Shown here piece after piece: positions 20,190 to 31,700 of a stretch of DNA of 64,000 nucleotides. Both the position numbers and the translations under genes were made by a program. The notes below the pieces were generated by a model. The model was not told where the DNA came from. It saw nothing but the letters and a program-made list of their open reading frames with translations, and did not search any database. Where the stretch lies: positions 1,720,348-1,784,347 of the forward strand of contig JACEVL010000029.1 of assembly GCA_020284085.1 (NCBI GenBank), given 5' to 3'. The DNA is from Aporrectodea caliginosa (Eukaryota; Annelida; Clitellata; Crassiclitellata; Lumbricidae). Position 1 is the first letter of the stretch; every line of letters starts with the position of its first letter.

Positions 20190-20530
20190 ATCTCTTGACC
20201 GGTTTTTGAAAGTGCACACAACTGCATTAAAACGTTGTATCGTCATTGAGATTCGTTGGAACAAAAAAGATGTCTCCCTTGGGTCTCCAGTTACGGTGCC
20301 TAGCATCCAATTTTTTGCAGGTCCGAAAGGAAGGTCAGACCTTCGTTGTTGATTGGACCACAGTGTTTCGAAAGCCAAGGGGACAAAAAAATACGTGGAG
20401 GACAGTTGGCTGTATTTGTCTAGTTTGCGGTCCGACGCCTTCTCGGCTGCCGCGCCGGCCGTTTGGGAGGTGTCAGGCAGGTAGGAAGCGGCCAGAGTGT
20501 CTGTTACGGTCGCATCCCAGATGAGGCATT
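20190..20530 (-). pseudogene. retroelement polyprotein C-terminal fragment
   Basis: The minus-strand frame reads WDATVTDTLAASYLPDTSQT, KYSQLSSTYFFVPLAFETL, DPRETSFLFQRISMTIQRFN. This is the C-terminal block found after the reverse transcriptase in many invertebrate non-LTR elements. It lacks the polymerase and abuts a gypsy fragment of opposite orientation at about 20565, so it is a relic. The clade is not assigned. Confidence 0.5.
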
Positions 20531-20564
20531 TATAAGTCGCCAAGTTGACTGACACCCAGAAGAG

Positions 20565-20808
20565 ATCCTGGCAACTGTGGAGAAAGAAGCCTATGCTCCT
20601 TTGTTTGGGCTCTAAATAAGTTAAAAGACCATAATCATTGGATCTAAAGTTCACATCTTTACCGATCACAATCCTTTAACTTATCTGACTGAATCTATGT
20701 CTAAGTCTGCTAAATTGGTGCGTTGGGCTTTGGCACTGCAAACTTTTGATGTAGAAGTTAATTATAAGAAAGGACGATTAAATGTTGTAGCAGATTGTTT
20801 TATCTAGA
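20565..20808 (+). pseudogene. Ty3/gypsy RNase H domain fragment
   Basis: After one frameshift it reads LATVEKEAYAPLFGL, then FTDHNPLTYLTESMSKSAKL, then VNYKKGRLNVVADC. This is the RNase H domain that follows reverse transcriptase in gypsy-group LTR retrotransposons. A stop replaces the expected Ser-Arg after ADC. Reverse transcriptase and integrase are absent. Confidence 0.75.
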
Positions 20809-20909
20809 TTATAAGATTGTTTATTTTACTGGTTTGTTTCAGTATTAAGTTTGTGCATAATTTAGTACATGATGATTTTGCAAATTTTTAAGTTTAATTT
20901 GCTCAATCC

Positions 20910-21415
20910 AAAGGGCGGGAATGTATCCACGAGGTAATGTGAAATAATGTTTTTGCATATATAATGAGCACAGGTGTTCTTCTTATGTTGATATATATAT
21001 AATGTGTATTCGATAAATTCGATTGTTAAGCTATTTTTAGTCTTAGGCCTTAGTTGCGCTGTCGGCTCGTGGGCGCTTGGCCTAAAGTAGCCTAAACATT
21101 GGCTGACGGTAGATTTTCTCTACACGTGCAGTTAGCGCGCCAAACTTAGAAACTGCTGATGACAGTGAATTTGAACAATACAGTGTAGTAGTTGTTTTAA
21201 TGCAGTAGAGAGCTGTATGTTAGAAGTTACAGTCGATTTGTGTTTGATGAAATAACTGTGTTTGAAGAAAGGAGAAACATTCAAAGAACTGTGTCAATTT
21301 AATTCTTAAACAGTTAGAAGACGTTGAGCAATTTATATGTAGAGATAAGGAAAGTTCTTGAGGTAGGTCACATTTAAGACGTCAAGACGCTGTTCAACCC
21401 ATACTACATATGAAA
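20910..21415 (+). mobile_element. probable gypsy 3' LTR with polypurine tract
   Basis: AAAGGGCGGGAA at 20910 looks like a polypurine tract. It is followed by TGTATCCACGAGG, the usual LTR start, about 100 bp after the RNase H fragment. The 3' LTR limit is uncertain and no 5' LTR is visible. Confidence 0.4.
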
Positions 21416-21439
21416 GCCTATTTGTCTGTATACCTCATA

Positions 21440-21840
21440 AGTAATAGGGACTGATTTAATCGTTGGAGTTATCTACAGACCACCTGGCACTAACTTAACA
21501 TTATTTAATGATGAATTTAGTCTACTTTTAGCTGAAATAACTAATGGTAAAAAAGATATAATTCTGGCAGGTGATTTTAATATTGACTTACTAAAAGCTG
21601 AAGAACATGAACCAACTAAAATGTTTTATAATTATATGACGTCTTATCAAATACTTCCCACTATACTTAAGCCAACTAGGATTACTGATCTCACTTCATC
21701 GCTTATAGATAATATATTTACTAATAAATGGAATAAAGTTAACACCTCCTCAATTATAGTTACTGATATATCAGATCATTTGCCAATTATGGTCAGACTT
21801 ATTTGCTTTAGATATGTCCAATATCAAAAAGACGGACTTT
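21440..21840 (+). pseudogene. non-LTR retrotransposon endonuclease domain, C-terminal half
   Basis: Reads VIYRPPGTNLTLFN, DIILAGDFNIDLL, PTRITDLTSSLIDNIFTN, SDHLPI. These are the GDFN, T-R-x-T, IDNIF and SDHxPI blocks of APE-type endonucleases. It belongs with the reverse transcriptase at 23500-24806, from which it is separated by a MITE copy and diverged linker. The N-terminal half is missing. Confidence 0.8.
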
Positions 21841-21847
21841 TGGGTTA

Positions 21848-22640
21848 AAGGTGGTATACCAATCCCTGGATTTCGTGTTTGGCGAATATCAGAAATTGTA
21901 ATATAGTTTGGAATCAGCATTAATTTCTGCACAGAATGGTGTATTTAGTTGTACATTATGTGAATGCACCTCGAAATTACATCACTTTTAACAATTGGAC
22001 CCATTAATTAGCAATATTGTATATTATTGTAGTACATTTTGTAGTTTTTGGATAAACAAATATAAGATTATGTGTGTTTTGAAACTAATCGTATGTATAA
22101 AAGATACACAAAATCATCCCACACATGTTTATATAGTATAAATGTACATCCATACATATATATCATATATATATCGGTTTACGTTATAACGCTGTATTCA
22201 GCCATTTTCACACAGATTACGCGTATTATTGGGCGAATTTTGATCACTTCCGGTATTCAAAAGACAAAGATGTAGGTATGCAAATGGAGCCCTTCATTCC
22301 CTGGAAAGCAGGAAGTCTTTGTATCTCGACAAGAAGACAAATTAATACGCTACAGACAAGTAAATAGGTCGTGTCTCAGAAAACACCACGCATGTTACGC
22401 GTATGACATTATTTTCATCACTGCATCATGTCTTAAGCAAGTAAGTATACCTTTGAAAATATCCCCACATTAAATCTATAGAATGGTATAATTTGTGTCT
22501 CTTAATAAAAAATGACGGATAAGATATAGTCCACAATCTCAGGGGGGGTGCAAGTGCCCCCTCTGGTACCTCGGGTATATTGCCACTAACTGTTGAACGG
22601 TGTGAGATATCATCGTAAGACTGATATAATTCTTCACGCT
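21848..22640 (-). mobile_element. diverged, end-less copy of the piggyBac-type MITE family
   Basis: Aligns in opposite orientation with 43365-44306. Shared landmarks are CCCTGGATTT (21868), GTGTATTTAGT, AATGCACCTCGAAATTA (21963), ATCACTTCCGGT (22243), ATAGAATGGTATAATTTGTG (22480) and TCTGGTACCTCGGGTATATT (22562). The TTAA-flanked ends are not preserved. It splits the LINE between endonuclease and polymerase, so it inserted into the LINE or marks its rearrangement. Confidence 0.65.
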
Positions 22641-22984
22641 AGTTGTTTATGTGTTATATACGGTTTGTTATGCATGGAATTTAGCTGAAAAGATCCTTGA
22701 GCATTACTGAAACTTTTATAAATTATAAAGAGATGTATATCCAGCTCATTCATTCATTCATTCATTAATCTTAATATGCACCCATTCAATAAAATGGAGA
22801 CACTGGCCAACGGAAAACTGGGAAGCTTTGATGAAATGGAATGTATTTCGCAATCCTTACTTAGTGAAATTATTATTTACTTATTTATTATTAGCTTGTT
22901 CAAATGAGGATGCCAATATGGCTTATAATAATTTTAGTTGTGAGTAACTAATCGAACTGGCTTTTTATTTAAAGCTTTCAAAAT

Positions 22985-23480
22985 TATACTCCCCCACCAA
23001 AAGTACAACAACACCAAAATAATCAACGCTGGATGACCAGTGGTCTTTCCGAATTCCTGGAAGAAAAACACGAATTATATCTTTGTTTTATAAGAAGCTC
23101 TTCAGGCGAAATTAACTGGAAAAATTGGTGGAAGTGCTCGTGGAATAAATTTAACTCGAAGGAATGGGAAAGGGTCCTGGCAGTTACTTTATTATGAAAT
23201 CGGGTTGCAACAGGTATAATTATAATGTAAAAACACAGTGGCAAATTATAATTTCTCAACGCAAACGTGATAAGCCATGTCTAGAATTGACTAGCTTAAT
23301 CTAATGGGGTAATAATAGATGATGATGAGACAATAGCCAATAAGTTTAATAGTTATTTGCCAGGTCAAAATCCAAGTGAGGTCATGCTCGCAAGCATCTT
23401 GCAACTCTGATATTTATACATATAATAAATATATGAAAACCCCGTGTGAAAATTCCTTGGCATTGTATTTAACCAACCCT
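22985..23480 (+). pseudogene. LINE linker region between endonuclease and polymerase
   Basis: Degenerate frames read NNQRWMTSGLSEFLEEKHEL (the PWMTxGL...K..LY motif), DDETIANKFNSYL and LALYLTNPEEIINIS. All are characteristic of the segment before the polymerase in CR1/Jockey-type elements. Several frameshifts. Confidence 0.6.
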
Positions 23481-24806
23481 GAGGAAATTATTAATATATC
23501 TCATGTATAGACCCATCTGAGTTCTGCCTGTATTTAGTAAAATATTGGAAAAAATTATGTATGAAAGACTTAATAACCATCTTGTCAAAAATGATATCCT
23601 CTACTCTATGCAGCATGGGTTTAGGTCAGGCCACTCTACTGCTATGTCACTTATTAATCTGCAAGAACAAATCACAACAGCAATTGATAATAATGAATTC
23701 TCAGTAGGTATTTTTATAGACCTGGCAAAAGCCTTTGATACGGTGGACCACGGTATATTGTTAAAAAGCTCCAACATTATGGAATAAGAGGGGTCACCCA
23801 TCAATGGTTCGATAGTTACTTAACGAACAGAAATCAGCAAGTTATCTGCAACGGAATTTTATCTAAATTTCAACAGGTTAAATATGGTGTACCGCAAGGC
23901 TCTAATTTGGGTCCTCTCTTGTTTCTTATATACATAAATGACCTCCCTAATACTTAAACTATTCTTAGTTTTATTATATTCGCTGATGACACTAATGTAT
24001 TCTATTCTCATAAATCCTTATATGAATTATATCAAATAATTAATCATGAAATCACGTATGTGGTTGATTGGTTTAGAATTAATAAATTATCATTAAACGT
24101 TAATAAAACCAATTTTATACTATTTAGATCTCATAGAAAACTAATTCCCGAAATTAGTATCCAGGTACTAATTGATGGAAATGTAATCCCGCAGGTATCT
24201 TCCGCCAAATTTCTTGGAGTTTGCATTGACCAACATCTAAATTGGTCAGAGCACATTAAATTAATTTATATGAAAATTGCAAAAAATGCAGGCATTCTGA
24301 ATCGATTGGCATCTTACCTTCCTCAAAAAGTTCTACTCAACCTCTATTACTCTTTAATATACCCATATCTTGCCTACGGTAATATTGTCTGGGCTTCCAA
24401 CTATATGCACCGCTTACATAAAATTAACATTTTGCAAAAAAGAGCAATTAGAATAATAGCTAGGGTCTTGCCTACTACGCACACTAGTCAGTTCTTTAGT
24501 AGATTTAAAATTCTTAGACTTAATCAAATTAATACCATTCAAATAAGTGAGTTTATGTACAAACATAAGCATAAATTGCTACCCTCTGTGTTTAATGACT
24601 ATTTTAATATAACATCGGACACTCATACTTACCTTACTAGACAAGCTGAATCTTATAGAGGAATATTTGCACGCACTAATACAAGGTTATTCGCCTTAAG
24701 GTCCACAGGACCATCAGTCTGGAACAATATCCCTGTCAGCACTCGTCACCTGCCTAACTTGAATTTATTTAAAAAATCCATGCGAGCTTTCTTATTAAAT
24801 GTGTAA
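23480..24806 (+). pseudogene. CR1/Jockey-type LINE reverse transcriptase, frameshifted
   Basis: The polymerase runs from PVFSKILEKIMYERL and HGFRSGHSTAMSL through [12 protein letters not shown] frameshift near 23765 is followed by [20 protein letters not shown] and FADDTNVF, the catalytic box. The last 248 codons (24060-24806) are open from VDWFRINKLSLNVNKT through SSAKFLGVCID to PSVWNNIPVSTRHLPNLNLF. One in-frame stop follows NDLPNT. The 3' end carries GAATTGAATTGAATTGAA at 25082-25099. Confidence 0.85.
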
Positions 24807-25100
24807 CTGTTCAAACTGCTGTGTTGCCATCGCTTAGTTAAGTTTTTTTCTGATTTCAAATTGCTGTGTTGCCATCACTTAGTTAAGTGTTTTGATTTCT
24901 GTGTACTATCTGTTGTTGGTTCTCTGTGCACGAACCGTCATTATCACCACATCATCTGGTACCTAGGTAGCCCTAGTTAGTGGGTCCTGTGACCCATCAG
25001 GGCTCTCCGTTTGTTGCATAAATTACACCAGTGTTGATAGTTGTTTTTCTGTTAGTATGATATGGAACAATAAAACTTTTTGAATTGAATTGAATTGAAA
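24807..25100 (+). mobile_element. LINE 3' untranslated region and (TTGAA)n tail
   Basis: Contains two copies of the word GCTGTGTTGCCATC about 50 bp apart and a TTGAATTGAATTGAATTGAA tail, typical of CR1-group 3' ends. A CAATAAAACTT polyadenylation-like word precedes the tail. Confidence 0.65.
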
Positions 25101-25974
25101 AAACATTTTCCCTAAGTGCACACACGCTGTCCAACCTAAACTTGGAGCATTCATTTAGACTTTCTATTAAAATGGTATAATTGTCACCCGTGTTAATCGG
25201 TGGGGTCCATTAGACCCCAGGTGTGCTAAATGTGTTGGCCGGGAAGGTGTGCGTCATAGGGTAAAAGAAACATGAATACGAGAACATGAAGAGGTCCAGA
25301 TGGAAGAACCAGCAGCTGTTAATGAGTCCCGGAATCACAAAAAGAGAGTTCCCACATTGAAGTATTATTTTCCCGTTCCTTCTCAGTTCGACTCATAAAT
25401 GTCATGTCATTTTGTAATACATGGTTTAAGAACACTAATTAGCTTTGCACTAAAGCTTTAAAAAACTAACCTGTGCAAATTTGTCAGGCATATGCGCTTG
25501 TCAGATGCAAATACAGGCCACTTAGCTTACTTTCTTATTTTATTTTAAAACAAATATCACTGCTTTTCTCAAATAATCAAGTATCCACGGAGCACAGATT
25601 ATTTTCACGGAAGGCGAAATATTTGCTAGCTTTTGTTATAATAGTCTCCGGGTGAATTTATTCTAAACAAATCTTTCAATGGGGAGATTCTGCTTGGGAT
25701 GCCGACAAAAGACAAGATACATACAAGGAACAACAAAAAACAAGAAAGCAACAGGATATTATTATGTTGATGGCTGATGATTTGCATGTGTTTGCAGTTT
25801 TGCACAGCATTTGCCGTCATGTAACGGATTCGTTGGCCTATAGCAGCCAGCATAGAATAATGGATACCGGGTGTGAAATAGTCCCGGCAAGACAGTCCAA
25901 GACACAGTCGTACAGCTGTACAGTTTGGAGCAAGACTCTACTCTAAAGAAGCAGCACGCATTCAAAGAGAACTT
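25101..25974. other. unassigned; possible transposon fragment at 25195
   Basis: GGTGGGGTCCATTAGACCCC at 25199 resembles the palindromic ends of TTAA-type elements, but no partner was found. No gene is visible. Confidence 0.3.
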
Positions 25975-26515
25975 TCATTTCTAAGATTATTGAAAAACTG
26001 GTTGCTAGTCAGTTCTTTAACTACATGGAACTAACAACCTACATGGAACTTCCTTCATGTCAATATGTGTTCCGCATGGTCACTCTGCTTAGTCCCTCCT
26101 CCGTCTTTTTCTGATATTTATGACCCTATGGATAGGTCACAGGTGACCAAATTTGCCCTTTGATTCGATCGAACATGATCTCCTCCTGCGTCGATCCTCC
26201 ATAACTTTTGGGTTTAGGGGCTTACACACTCCTCTGGATCACCTCTTATCTTTCGGAGCGCTTTACCTCTACCATATTTCACTCATCCTGATCGCCTTGG
26301 CGCCCTTCTGCATTTGGTCTTCCATGCAGGGTTATATTCAGCCTCTAGAGTTGACCTTATGGTTCCGAATGCTCGCTCTGCCACTAGACAGCATCGGGCT
26401 TCCTCGATCGTCGGTCCTTCTCTTTGGAATTGCCTTCCCTCTGACTTGCGTTCTCTCCAGTGATACCTCTCTGGCTCTTTTCATAAACTACTCAGGACTT
26501 TCCTTGTACTATTAG
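25975..26515 (+). pseudogene. L2-type reverse transcriptase remnant with internal deletion
   Basis: Reads KIIEKLVASQFFNYME and SCQYVFRMVT, then AFDSIEHDLLLRR (polymerase motif A region). It jumps to the C-terminal end VPNARSATRQHRASSIVGPS and LWNCLPSDLRSL. Frame changes and loss of the FxDD box show it is dead. It ends just before the last exon seen of the Ig-like gene at 26537. Confidence 0.65.
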
Positions 26516-26536
26516 TGTTCATAAGTTTGTACTTAC

Positions 26537-26901
26537 ACAAGACGTTGTTCATAGTTGAAGTAGTTGGTGGGATAGAAACGCTGTTAGGGGTGTTGGTCGC
26601 GAATGAAAGTCCAGTTGATGGTGACGGCCATTTAATCTCAAAGGATATGTGACATGTGTACGGTCGTATGTCTTGTCGTCCAGCTGTAACTGATATAAAA
26701 GAAGTAACTGAGTTGGCTGTCGATGATGGAGAACTTGTTACAGTATTTCCATCGGAATCTGTCCAACTGAGAACAGGTTGAATGGTCGGAGTTTTAGACG
26801 AAACAGTAACGAAGAGTTGATTCTCACTGTGTAGGACATTGTGACTTGGTCTCCAGCAACTGTTTCCGGTTGGCTAGTCACTGTGATGGACGCATCTCGA
26901 T
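26537..26901 (-). pseudogene. Ig gene 1: second Ig-domain exon, frameshifted
   Basis: Homologous to the 348-nt exon at 37245-37592 of the complete receptor. It starts after TTTCTTTCAG with phase 1 (RDASITV) and ends at GTAAGT. It shares GDQVTMSYTVR, TPTIQP, WTDSDGN, STANSVTS and TNTPNSVS. Its length is 365 nt. Alignment shows a net +2 frameshift just after the YTVR motif, so a continuous domain is not encoded. No downstream I-set, transmembrane or tail exons were found for this copy. Confidence 0.75.
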
Positions 26902-27057
26902 CTGAAAGAATAAGGAATTAAATCAAACTTATTAAAAATCTCCAGTTGCATATTGGTGGCTTTCCGGGCAAAATGAATAGTAAATCATTTTCTCACATTG
27001 ACCTCATCACAGTGGTATTTTTTCGAAAAGGTTGTTGATCTGTTTATATAGCTAATA

Positions 27058-27260
27058 ATAGCCCAATCGTTTGGAGGCGCACAATATGACGCTGCACAAA
27101 TTGTCATTATTGTTGATTCTACGCAGGGCCTATTGTACACAAATGGCTTATAAGCTGTGGTGCACATGTGGGGCGCGGTGGTGTAGGGGTATGTTCGGTG
27201 CCAAGCATTTGGAGGCGCACAATATGCATACGCTGCACACAATTGTCATTATTACAACTA
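27058..27260. repeat. direct duplication around a SINE-A head fragment
   Basis: TTTGGAGGCGCACAATATG continues as (CATA)CGCTGCACA and AATTGTCATTATT at 27070-27113 and again at 27209-27256. Between them, 27170-27203 is the first 34 bases of SINE-A. It looks like insertion or recombination at a duplicated site. Confidence 0.6.
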
Positions 27261-27295
27261 GATTGCAGTACGCATTTATACATACATGCTATACA

Positions 27296-27366
27296 CATAC
27301 ATACATACATACATACATACATACATTCATACATACATACATACATACATACATACATACATACAT
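27296..27366. repeat. (CATA)n microsatellite
   Basis: Near-perfect ACATACATAC repeats. Confidence 0.95.
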
Positions 27367-27450
27367 GCGGTGGTTTGAGGGATAGCCGGACGTGCGTTAT
27401 CATTAACCAATGAGGGACTCTGGGCCTCGGAGGCGTAGCGTGTGCTACGA
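27366..27450. repeat. dispersed repeat shared with 30868-30955
   Basis: GCGGTGGTTTGAGGGATAGC...GGACGTGCGT and GGAGGCGTAGCGTGTG match GCGGTGGTTCGAGGGATAGC...GGACGTGAGT and GGAGGCGTAACGTGTG at 30871. Direct orientation, function unknown. Confidence 0.55.
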
Positions 27451-28025
27451 ATGCCTTAGTCAGTCGTCGTTCACACTTGGTCCGCAGACTCTGAACATGA
27501 CTCTTGGCATCAACGATGGACTGGAATCCGTTGGCTGGAGCTCCTTTGTGTGCGTGGACATGCTCTCGTTGACTCTGTTATTTTCCATGCATGATTTTGC
27601 TTGCTGATGACATTCCTGTTCTTAATTACATTTAGTAACATATGACTGGCTAAGGGAGAGCTTTCTTTTGCCAGGCATCAGGAGACGCTATAGCCAGAAT
27701 CCGGATATATAATGCATGAATCCATCATACATGCTTGCTTATACACATACGTACATTACACAAATATATAAATAAATATAATATTATATTCATATTGAAA
27801 GTGATACATAGCTTACATGTGAATCGGTGTAACGAGACTAGTTTAATACTTAAAAAATCAAACCGAATTGAGCCACATAACATGTTCTTTAAGTTTTGGT
27901 CATTTTCATCTATTGCCGTGGTCTGGGAAGCTATACAGAAAATTCGAAATAGCAATATGCTTACATTAAAGAAATTTTTCGGGATTATCTAATTTAGGAC
28001 AACAACGTAGCATGGTGACACCTAC

Positions 28026-28349
28026 CAATTACTGTAACTATTGCAGAAATTCCAGGTAGAGTGTCTGTGCAAGTGTATACTCCTGCTTGTTGCATAGTTA
28101 TTGCTTTGACAATCAGATTGCATTTGTTGGTGTTGCCTCCTGGTCGATCAACTTCATAATTTGTAGTAAATTCAGACTGAACAACGCAGTCAATTGCAAT
28201 GATCTGACCAGTACCTGCTTCCACTTCTTCTCTATTTGTCGAAAACACCCAGTTTTGGAGATTTGTATCTGACGTACAATTGAAAATCGCCTGACCTCCG
28301 ACTTCAGCAACTGCATTCTGAGGCGGATTCGTAATCCTTCCAGTTACAC
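28026..28349 (-). CDS. Ig gene 1: V-type Ig exon
   Basis: A 324-nt phase 1 exon between TTTTTTCTTAG and the donor GTAGGT. It encodes an extracellular V-type Ig domain: B-strand IFNCTSD, C-strand NWVF, F-strand AGVYTC. An additional cysteine pair (IDCVVQ and NKCNLIV) is conserved in all copies here. It is about two-thirds identical in protein to the V exon of the complete receptor. The signal-peptide exon lies at 29252-29306 and the second Ig exon at 26537. The gene is probably a truncated or dead paralogue because of the downstream frameshift, but this exon itself is intact. Confidence 0.85.
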
Positions 28350-28454
28350 CTAAGAAAAAATCATCTTTTATGCAACACAATACAATTGATTGTGTTTTAT
28401 ATTGCCCTCCTTTCAAAGTTCGGACAGCAGCGCACATGACCATAGAACATCGAA

Positions 28455-28573
28455 TCGCGCTGAACAACTGTCGAGTGAAGGATTGCTGAAGGTCCCTACA
28501 CAGTAACTGCCTCGGACGAGGCTCGAACCCTCACTCCCGGTTCTATAGATCGAGCGCTCTAACCATAGGCATA
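28455..28573 (-). mobile_element. SINE-C copy 3 (minus)
   Basis: The reverse complement reads GGTTAGAGCGCTCGATC, a B-box GGGTTCGAGCC and GGCAGTTACTGTGTAGGG, followed by the family body. It lies in the signal-peptide intron of Ig gene 1. Confidence 0.7.
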
Positions 28574-29251
28574 CTAGTTTGTGTCTCATAATCACTTTTT
28601 CAGACACACCAACAATGTGAAAGGGATAATCTGTGTCGTGCATGAACCATCTAAGCAAATTGTGACACAAATTGCGCCACAGATATTGCTGAAAATTATT
28701 TTCATTAGCTCATCTAATTCATGTATCCTGCAATTAACTGACATTAATTGCAGGATATTGTGTATTACAGTTTGCTAGTTATTCGTTAAAATATAAATTT
28801 TGAAATAATTTATTAAGTCATTCACCAATGCGTAAATTATATGTAAATAGATTATATTTCCAAGATCATATGGGTTTGCCTGCAAATCAGAGGCTGCCAT
28901 TCTAAAAATATGCGAACCTCGTTTGTGTGTAAATGGCACGCAGCTTTCGATGTTGATGTATACAACGCTGTCAAACTCAGTGCAGTTCAATAGCGCCAAG
29001 TTCCATTGATTAAGGTGAGTTATCAACAGCCTACTCTTGAATGTCTGGGCTATTTAAGTGTGCCATGACTGTAAGGTCAGTAGACTTCTGTTGGTGTTCA
29101 TTTAAAGTAAAAGGACAGCAATGCTAATTTGGAGGTTAAGTTTGGTGTCAGGCAAACTGGAAACAAAGCTGAACACCATAGATCTCTGAATATATAATAT
29201 AGTGAGTACTTAGGCTTATCTCAGATTAATGCAACTAGGCCTAAAACCCAC

Positions 29252-29342
29252 CTGCTGCGTTCAGCCCAATGACCAGAACCACAGTCAACACAGTATTCCA
29301 AATCATCGGCGAAATTCGAAGACGATGAGAAGCAGTTTTCAT
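29252..29342 (-). CDS. Ig gene 1: signal-peptide exon
   Basis: On the minus strand it encodes MIWNTVLTVVLVIGLNAA from the ATG at 29304-29306, ending in G before GTGGGT. Measured from that ATG it is 55 nt, the same as four other signal-peptide exons in the window. An upstream in-frame ATG at 29340-29342 would add 12 residues. The hydrophobic core VLTVVLVIGL fits a cleaved signal peptide. Ends in phase 1, matching the V exon. Confidence 0.75.
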
Positions 29343-29545
29343 TCTTTAATTAAAGAAACAAGTATAATAATGATATACCACAAGAGATTAAACTCTCAAT
29401 TCTAAAGGAGTTCTTTTGTTGAACAATGGCAAGCTTGTTTATTATACAAGGCCTTCTTTTCACAACCATAGTGGTAACTCCATGGATTACTAAGGGAAAA
29501 GCCCACGGCTGTGCAATAAATAAATTCCCAGTAACGATATATCTT
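29343..29545 (-). promoter_or_regulatory. Ig gene 1 upstream region, conserved with gene 2
   Basis: GGCTGTGCAATAAATAAATTCCCAGTA (29513 onward) and ATATCTTAATCTCG match GGCTGTGACATAATAATTTACCCAGTA and ATATCCTAACCTCG upstream of gene 2 (about 45202). The word TATAATAAA lies near 29437 on the minus strand. Conservation of this block between paralogues suggests a shared promoter. Confidence 0.45.
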
Positions 29546-29799
29546 AATCTCGATAAAGTTAACAGATAGTAGCCTACAACGACAGCTTTAAACTATATAA
29601 TACTTAAATAATTTTCGCGTGGCGAACCAGGTTAAGAAAACATCAGCCAAACTTCATGAAAAAGTTATGTTGCATGCTTTGTCTACTGAAAGTGAGTCCA
29701 TAATTATGACATTGTTATTTCGCCTATATTATCGATACTGCATTAGGTACTAGCGCTTACCTCTTGTTTGCAGTCCACAGATTCTGATACATGCATTAA

Positions 29800-30325
29800 T
29801 GTTCACAAGGGTCGACTATGGCAATGCTATTTGTTAAAGTCAAACTGTTTCTCGTTCAGAATGCAGCAGCCAGACTGCTGGCTAATCTACCGAGATTCTA
29901 ACGGATTCACCCATATCTGACTACATACGACGTGAGCTCCACTGGCTTCCAGTTGCTGATCGTGTGCAATTCAAAATTGCTACGATGGTTTGGAAGGCTA
30001 CGACTGGTACTGCTCCGGACTACATTGCTGAACTGTGCCTTCCAGTTGGCACTCAAACTGGTCGGCGGGCTCTGTGGTCTGCCTCACGAAATGACTTGAT
30101 GATACCTTCGTTTCGAACCACCACCTGTGCTCGTCGGGACTTCTCGATTGCGGCGCCACGGATTTGGAACGCTCTTTCGCCGTCTGTGCATGCTGCACGC
30201 GGCCTATATTATGGTTTTCTCTAAACTCTTAAAGACGCATTTTTCAGCTGTTTGATGGCCACGTGTTAAACACTTCTGAGAGACTCTTAAGTGGCGCTTT
30301 ATAAATGTTTTGTTACATTACCACA
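29800..30325 (+). pseudogene. L2-type LINE C-terminus and 3' end
   Basis: Reads LHWLPVADRVQFKIATMVWK, TGTAPDYIAEL, RRALWSASRNDLMIPSFRTT, FSIAAPRIWNALSPSV, then TGGCGCTTTATAAATGTTTTG. This is the canonical L2 polymerase C-terminus followed by the terminal GCGCTWTATAAATG motif. 5'-truncated, and frames shift upstream of 29940. Confidence 0.8.
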
Positions 30326-31000
30326 CAACGCAACTGCAATAAAGTTGAAAATTCTGGGATTCGAGTAATCGGTGATAATATTGTAGCTGTGTTTGGCCAT
30401 AATTATATACATCCAGCTACCGATGCAAAACTTTGAAATAAGCATCTTATTATTTCGCTATCGGTCTTGTAGATAATCCTTCTATCTTATATTGATGACC
30501 ATGCTCCTCTGTATCTTCCATCCCTGGCTACAGAGACGTTCACTTTGCTGAGTAAGGTATTCATCGCCATTAACTTCTACGTTCGAGCAAAGAAATAGGT
30601 TGTCTATTAACTCATGATGTCAGCTTATTTCTTTGCTTTCTTTGCTTTTCTTCTCCACAACACCTTTTTATGTGTCACGTCTTGCTCTGTCAAGTTTCTA
30701 TAGCAGTTCACCATATAAATTGTCAATTGCAATCACAAAATTACTGATGTGATCTAAAGCAGTCGGGTAATTTTTATCTTGCCTGAGGAGAAGCAAAGCA
30801 GGTCGTTGGAGTGACCTCGACCGCTGGAACGACAGGATTCTACCGACCGACAAGTGCCTGTTCTACGTATACGCGGTGGTTCGAGGGATAGCCGGACGTG
30901 AGTCATATTTGACCAAAGAGTGATGCTATAATTATGGAGGCGTAACGTGTGAACCATGCACGGAAATCCATTTGTTATTGGCTACACGTGCGTTTTGGAC
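30326..31000. other. unassigned spacer
   Basis: Contains the 30868-30955 copy of the repeat described at 27366. No gene seen. Confidence 0.3.
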
Positions 31001-31700
31001 GCGCCATTGGTGTATGCTTGTACTTGTGTATGCTTAATCATTTACGTAGCTCCTTCAGAGAACACCCAAGACGGCAACTGGTAAGGGACATCCTGTGTGG
31101 CTGTGTTTTCTGTATGTCTGTAAGCATGCATGACTGTTTGTCTGGCTTTCAACAATGATTGTTTAGGCTACGTGTGGGTAAAAGTGTACTAATTTTTAGT
31201 GTAGGCCTATTCAATTATAGGCCATTGCATAGGTTGCGGTGTTTGGTCGAATACAAGTTGGACTGACAAAAAGAAGTCTTGCTAAATAGAAGTCGGATTG
31301 ATAAAAATATTTTTTTATTAAATAGAGGTGGGCTTTGTGAAACGAATGTTGCTTAAACAGAAGCTGGGTCGATAAAAAATAGGCCTAATTCTCAATTAAT
31401 TAGAAGTTGTATTGATCGAAAATAATTCCTGCTTAACTAAAATCTGGGTTCAAGAAACGAATTCTTGCGTAATGGATGAAAGGATTCTCGCCAAGGTAGA
31501 AGTTGGATACAACGCTTTTACTTACGTTAGAATTACGTATGGTTGCGCCTGTTTACGTTCGTATCATGAAGGTTGCTACAGGACTCCATACCAGCAAATT
31601 TATTTATAGGCCTAAACGTTGACCTGTTAGTGTAATTATATTATTAAAAATAGAATGACACATAATAAATTTGGCAACACCAAGCTACCAGAGAGAGCCA
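31000..31700. repeat. 3' flank of Ig gene 2, duplicated at 46040-46330
   Basis: TTTACGTTCGTATCATGAAGGTTGCTAC, TGTTAGTGTAAT and TTGGCAACACCAAGCTAC recur at 46150-46320 downstream of gene 3. The middle (31240-31500) also resembles 48210-48460: GAATACAAGTTGGA, AATAGAAGTCG, and units with TTGAT[A/G]AA spacing. This shows segmental duplication of receptor genes together with their flanks. Confidence 0.55.

Noticed and set aside
28087..28316. Plus-strand and alternate minus-strand frames over the V exon
   Set aside because: Shadows of the 28026-28349 exon. The same holds for 42503-42730 and 62092-62286.
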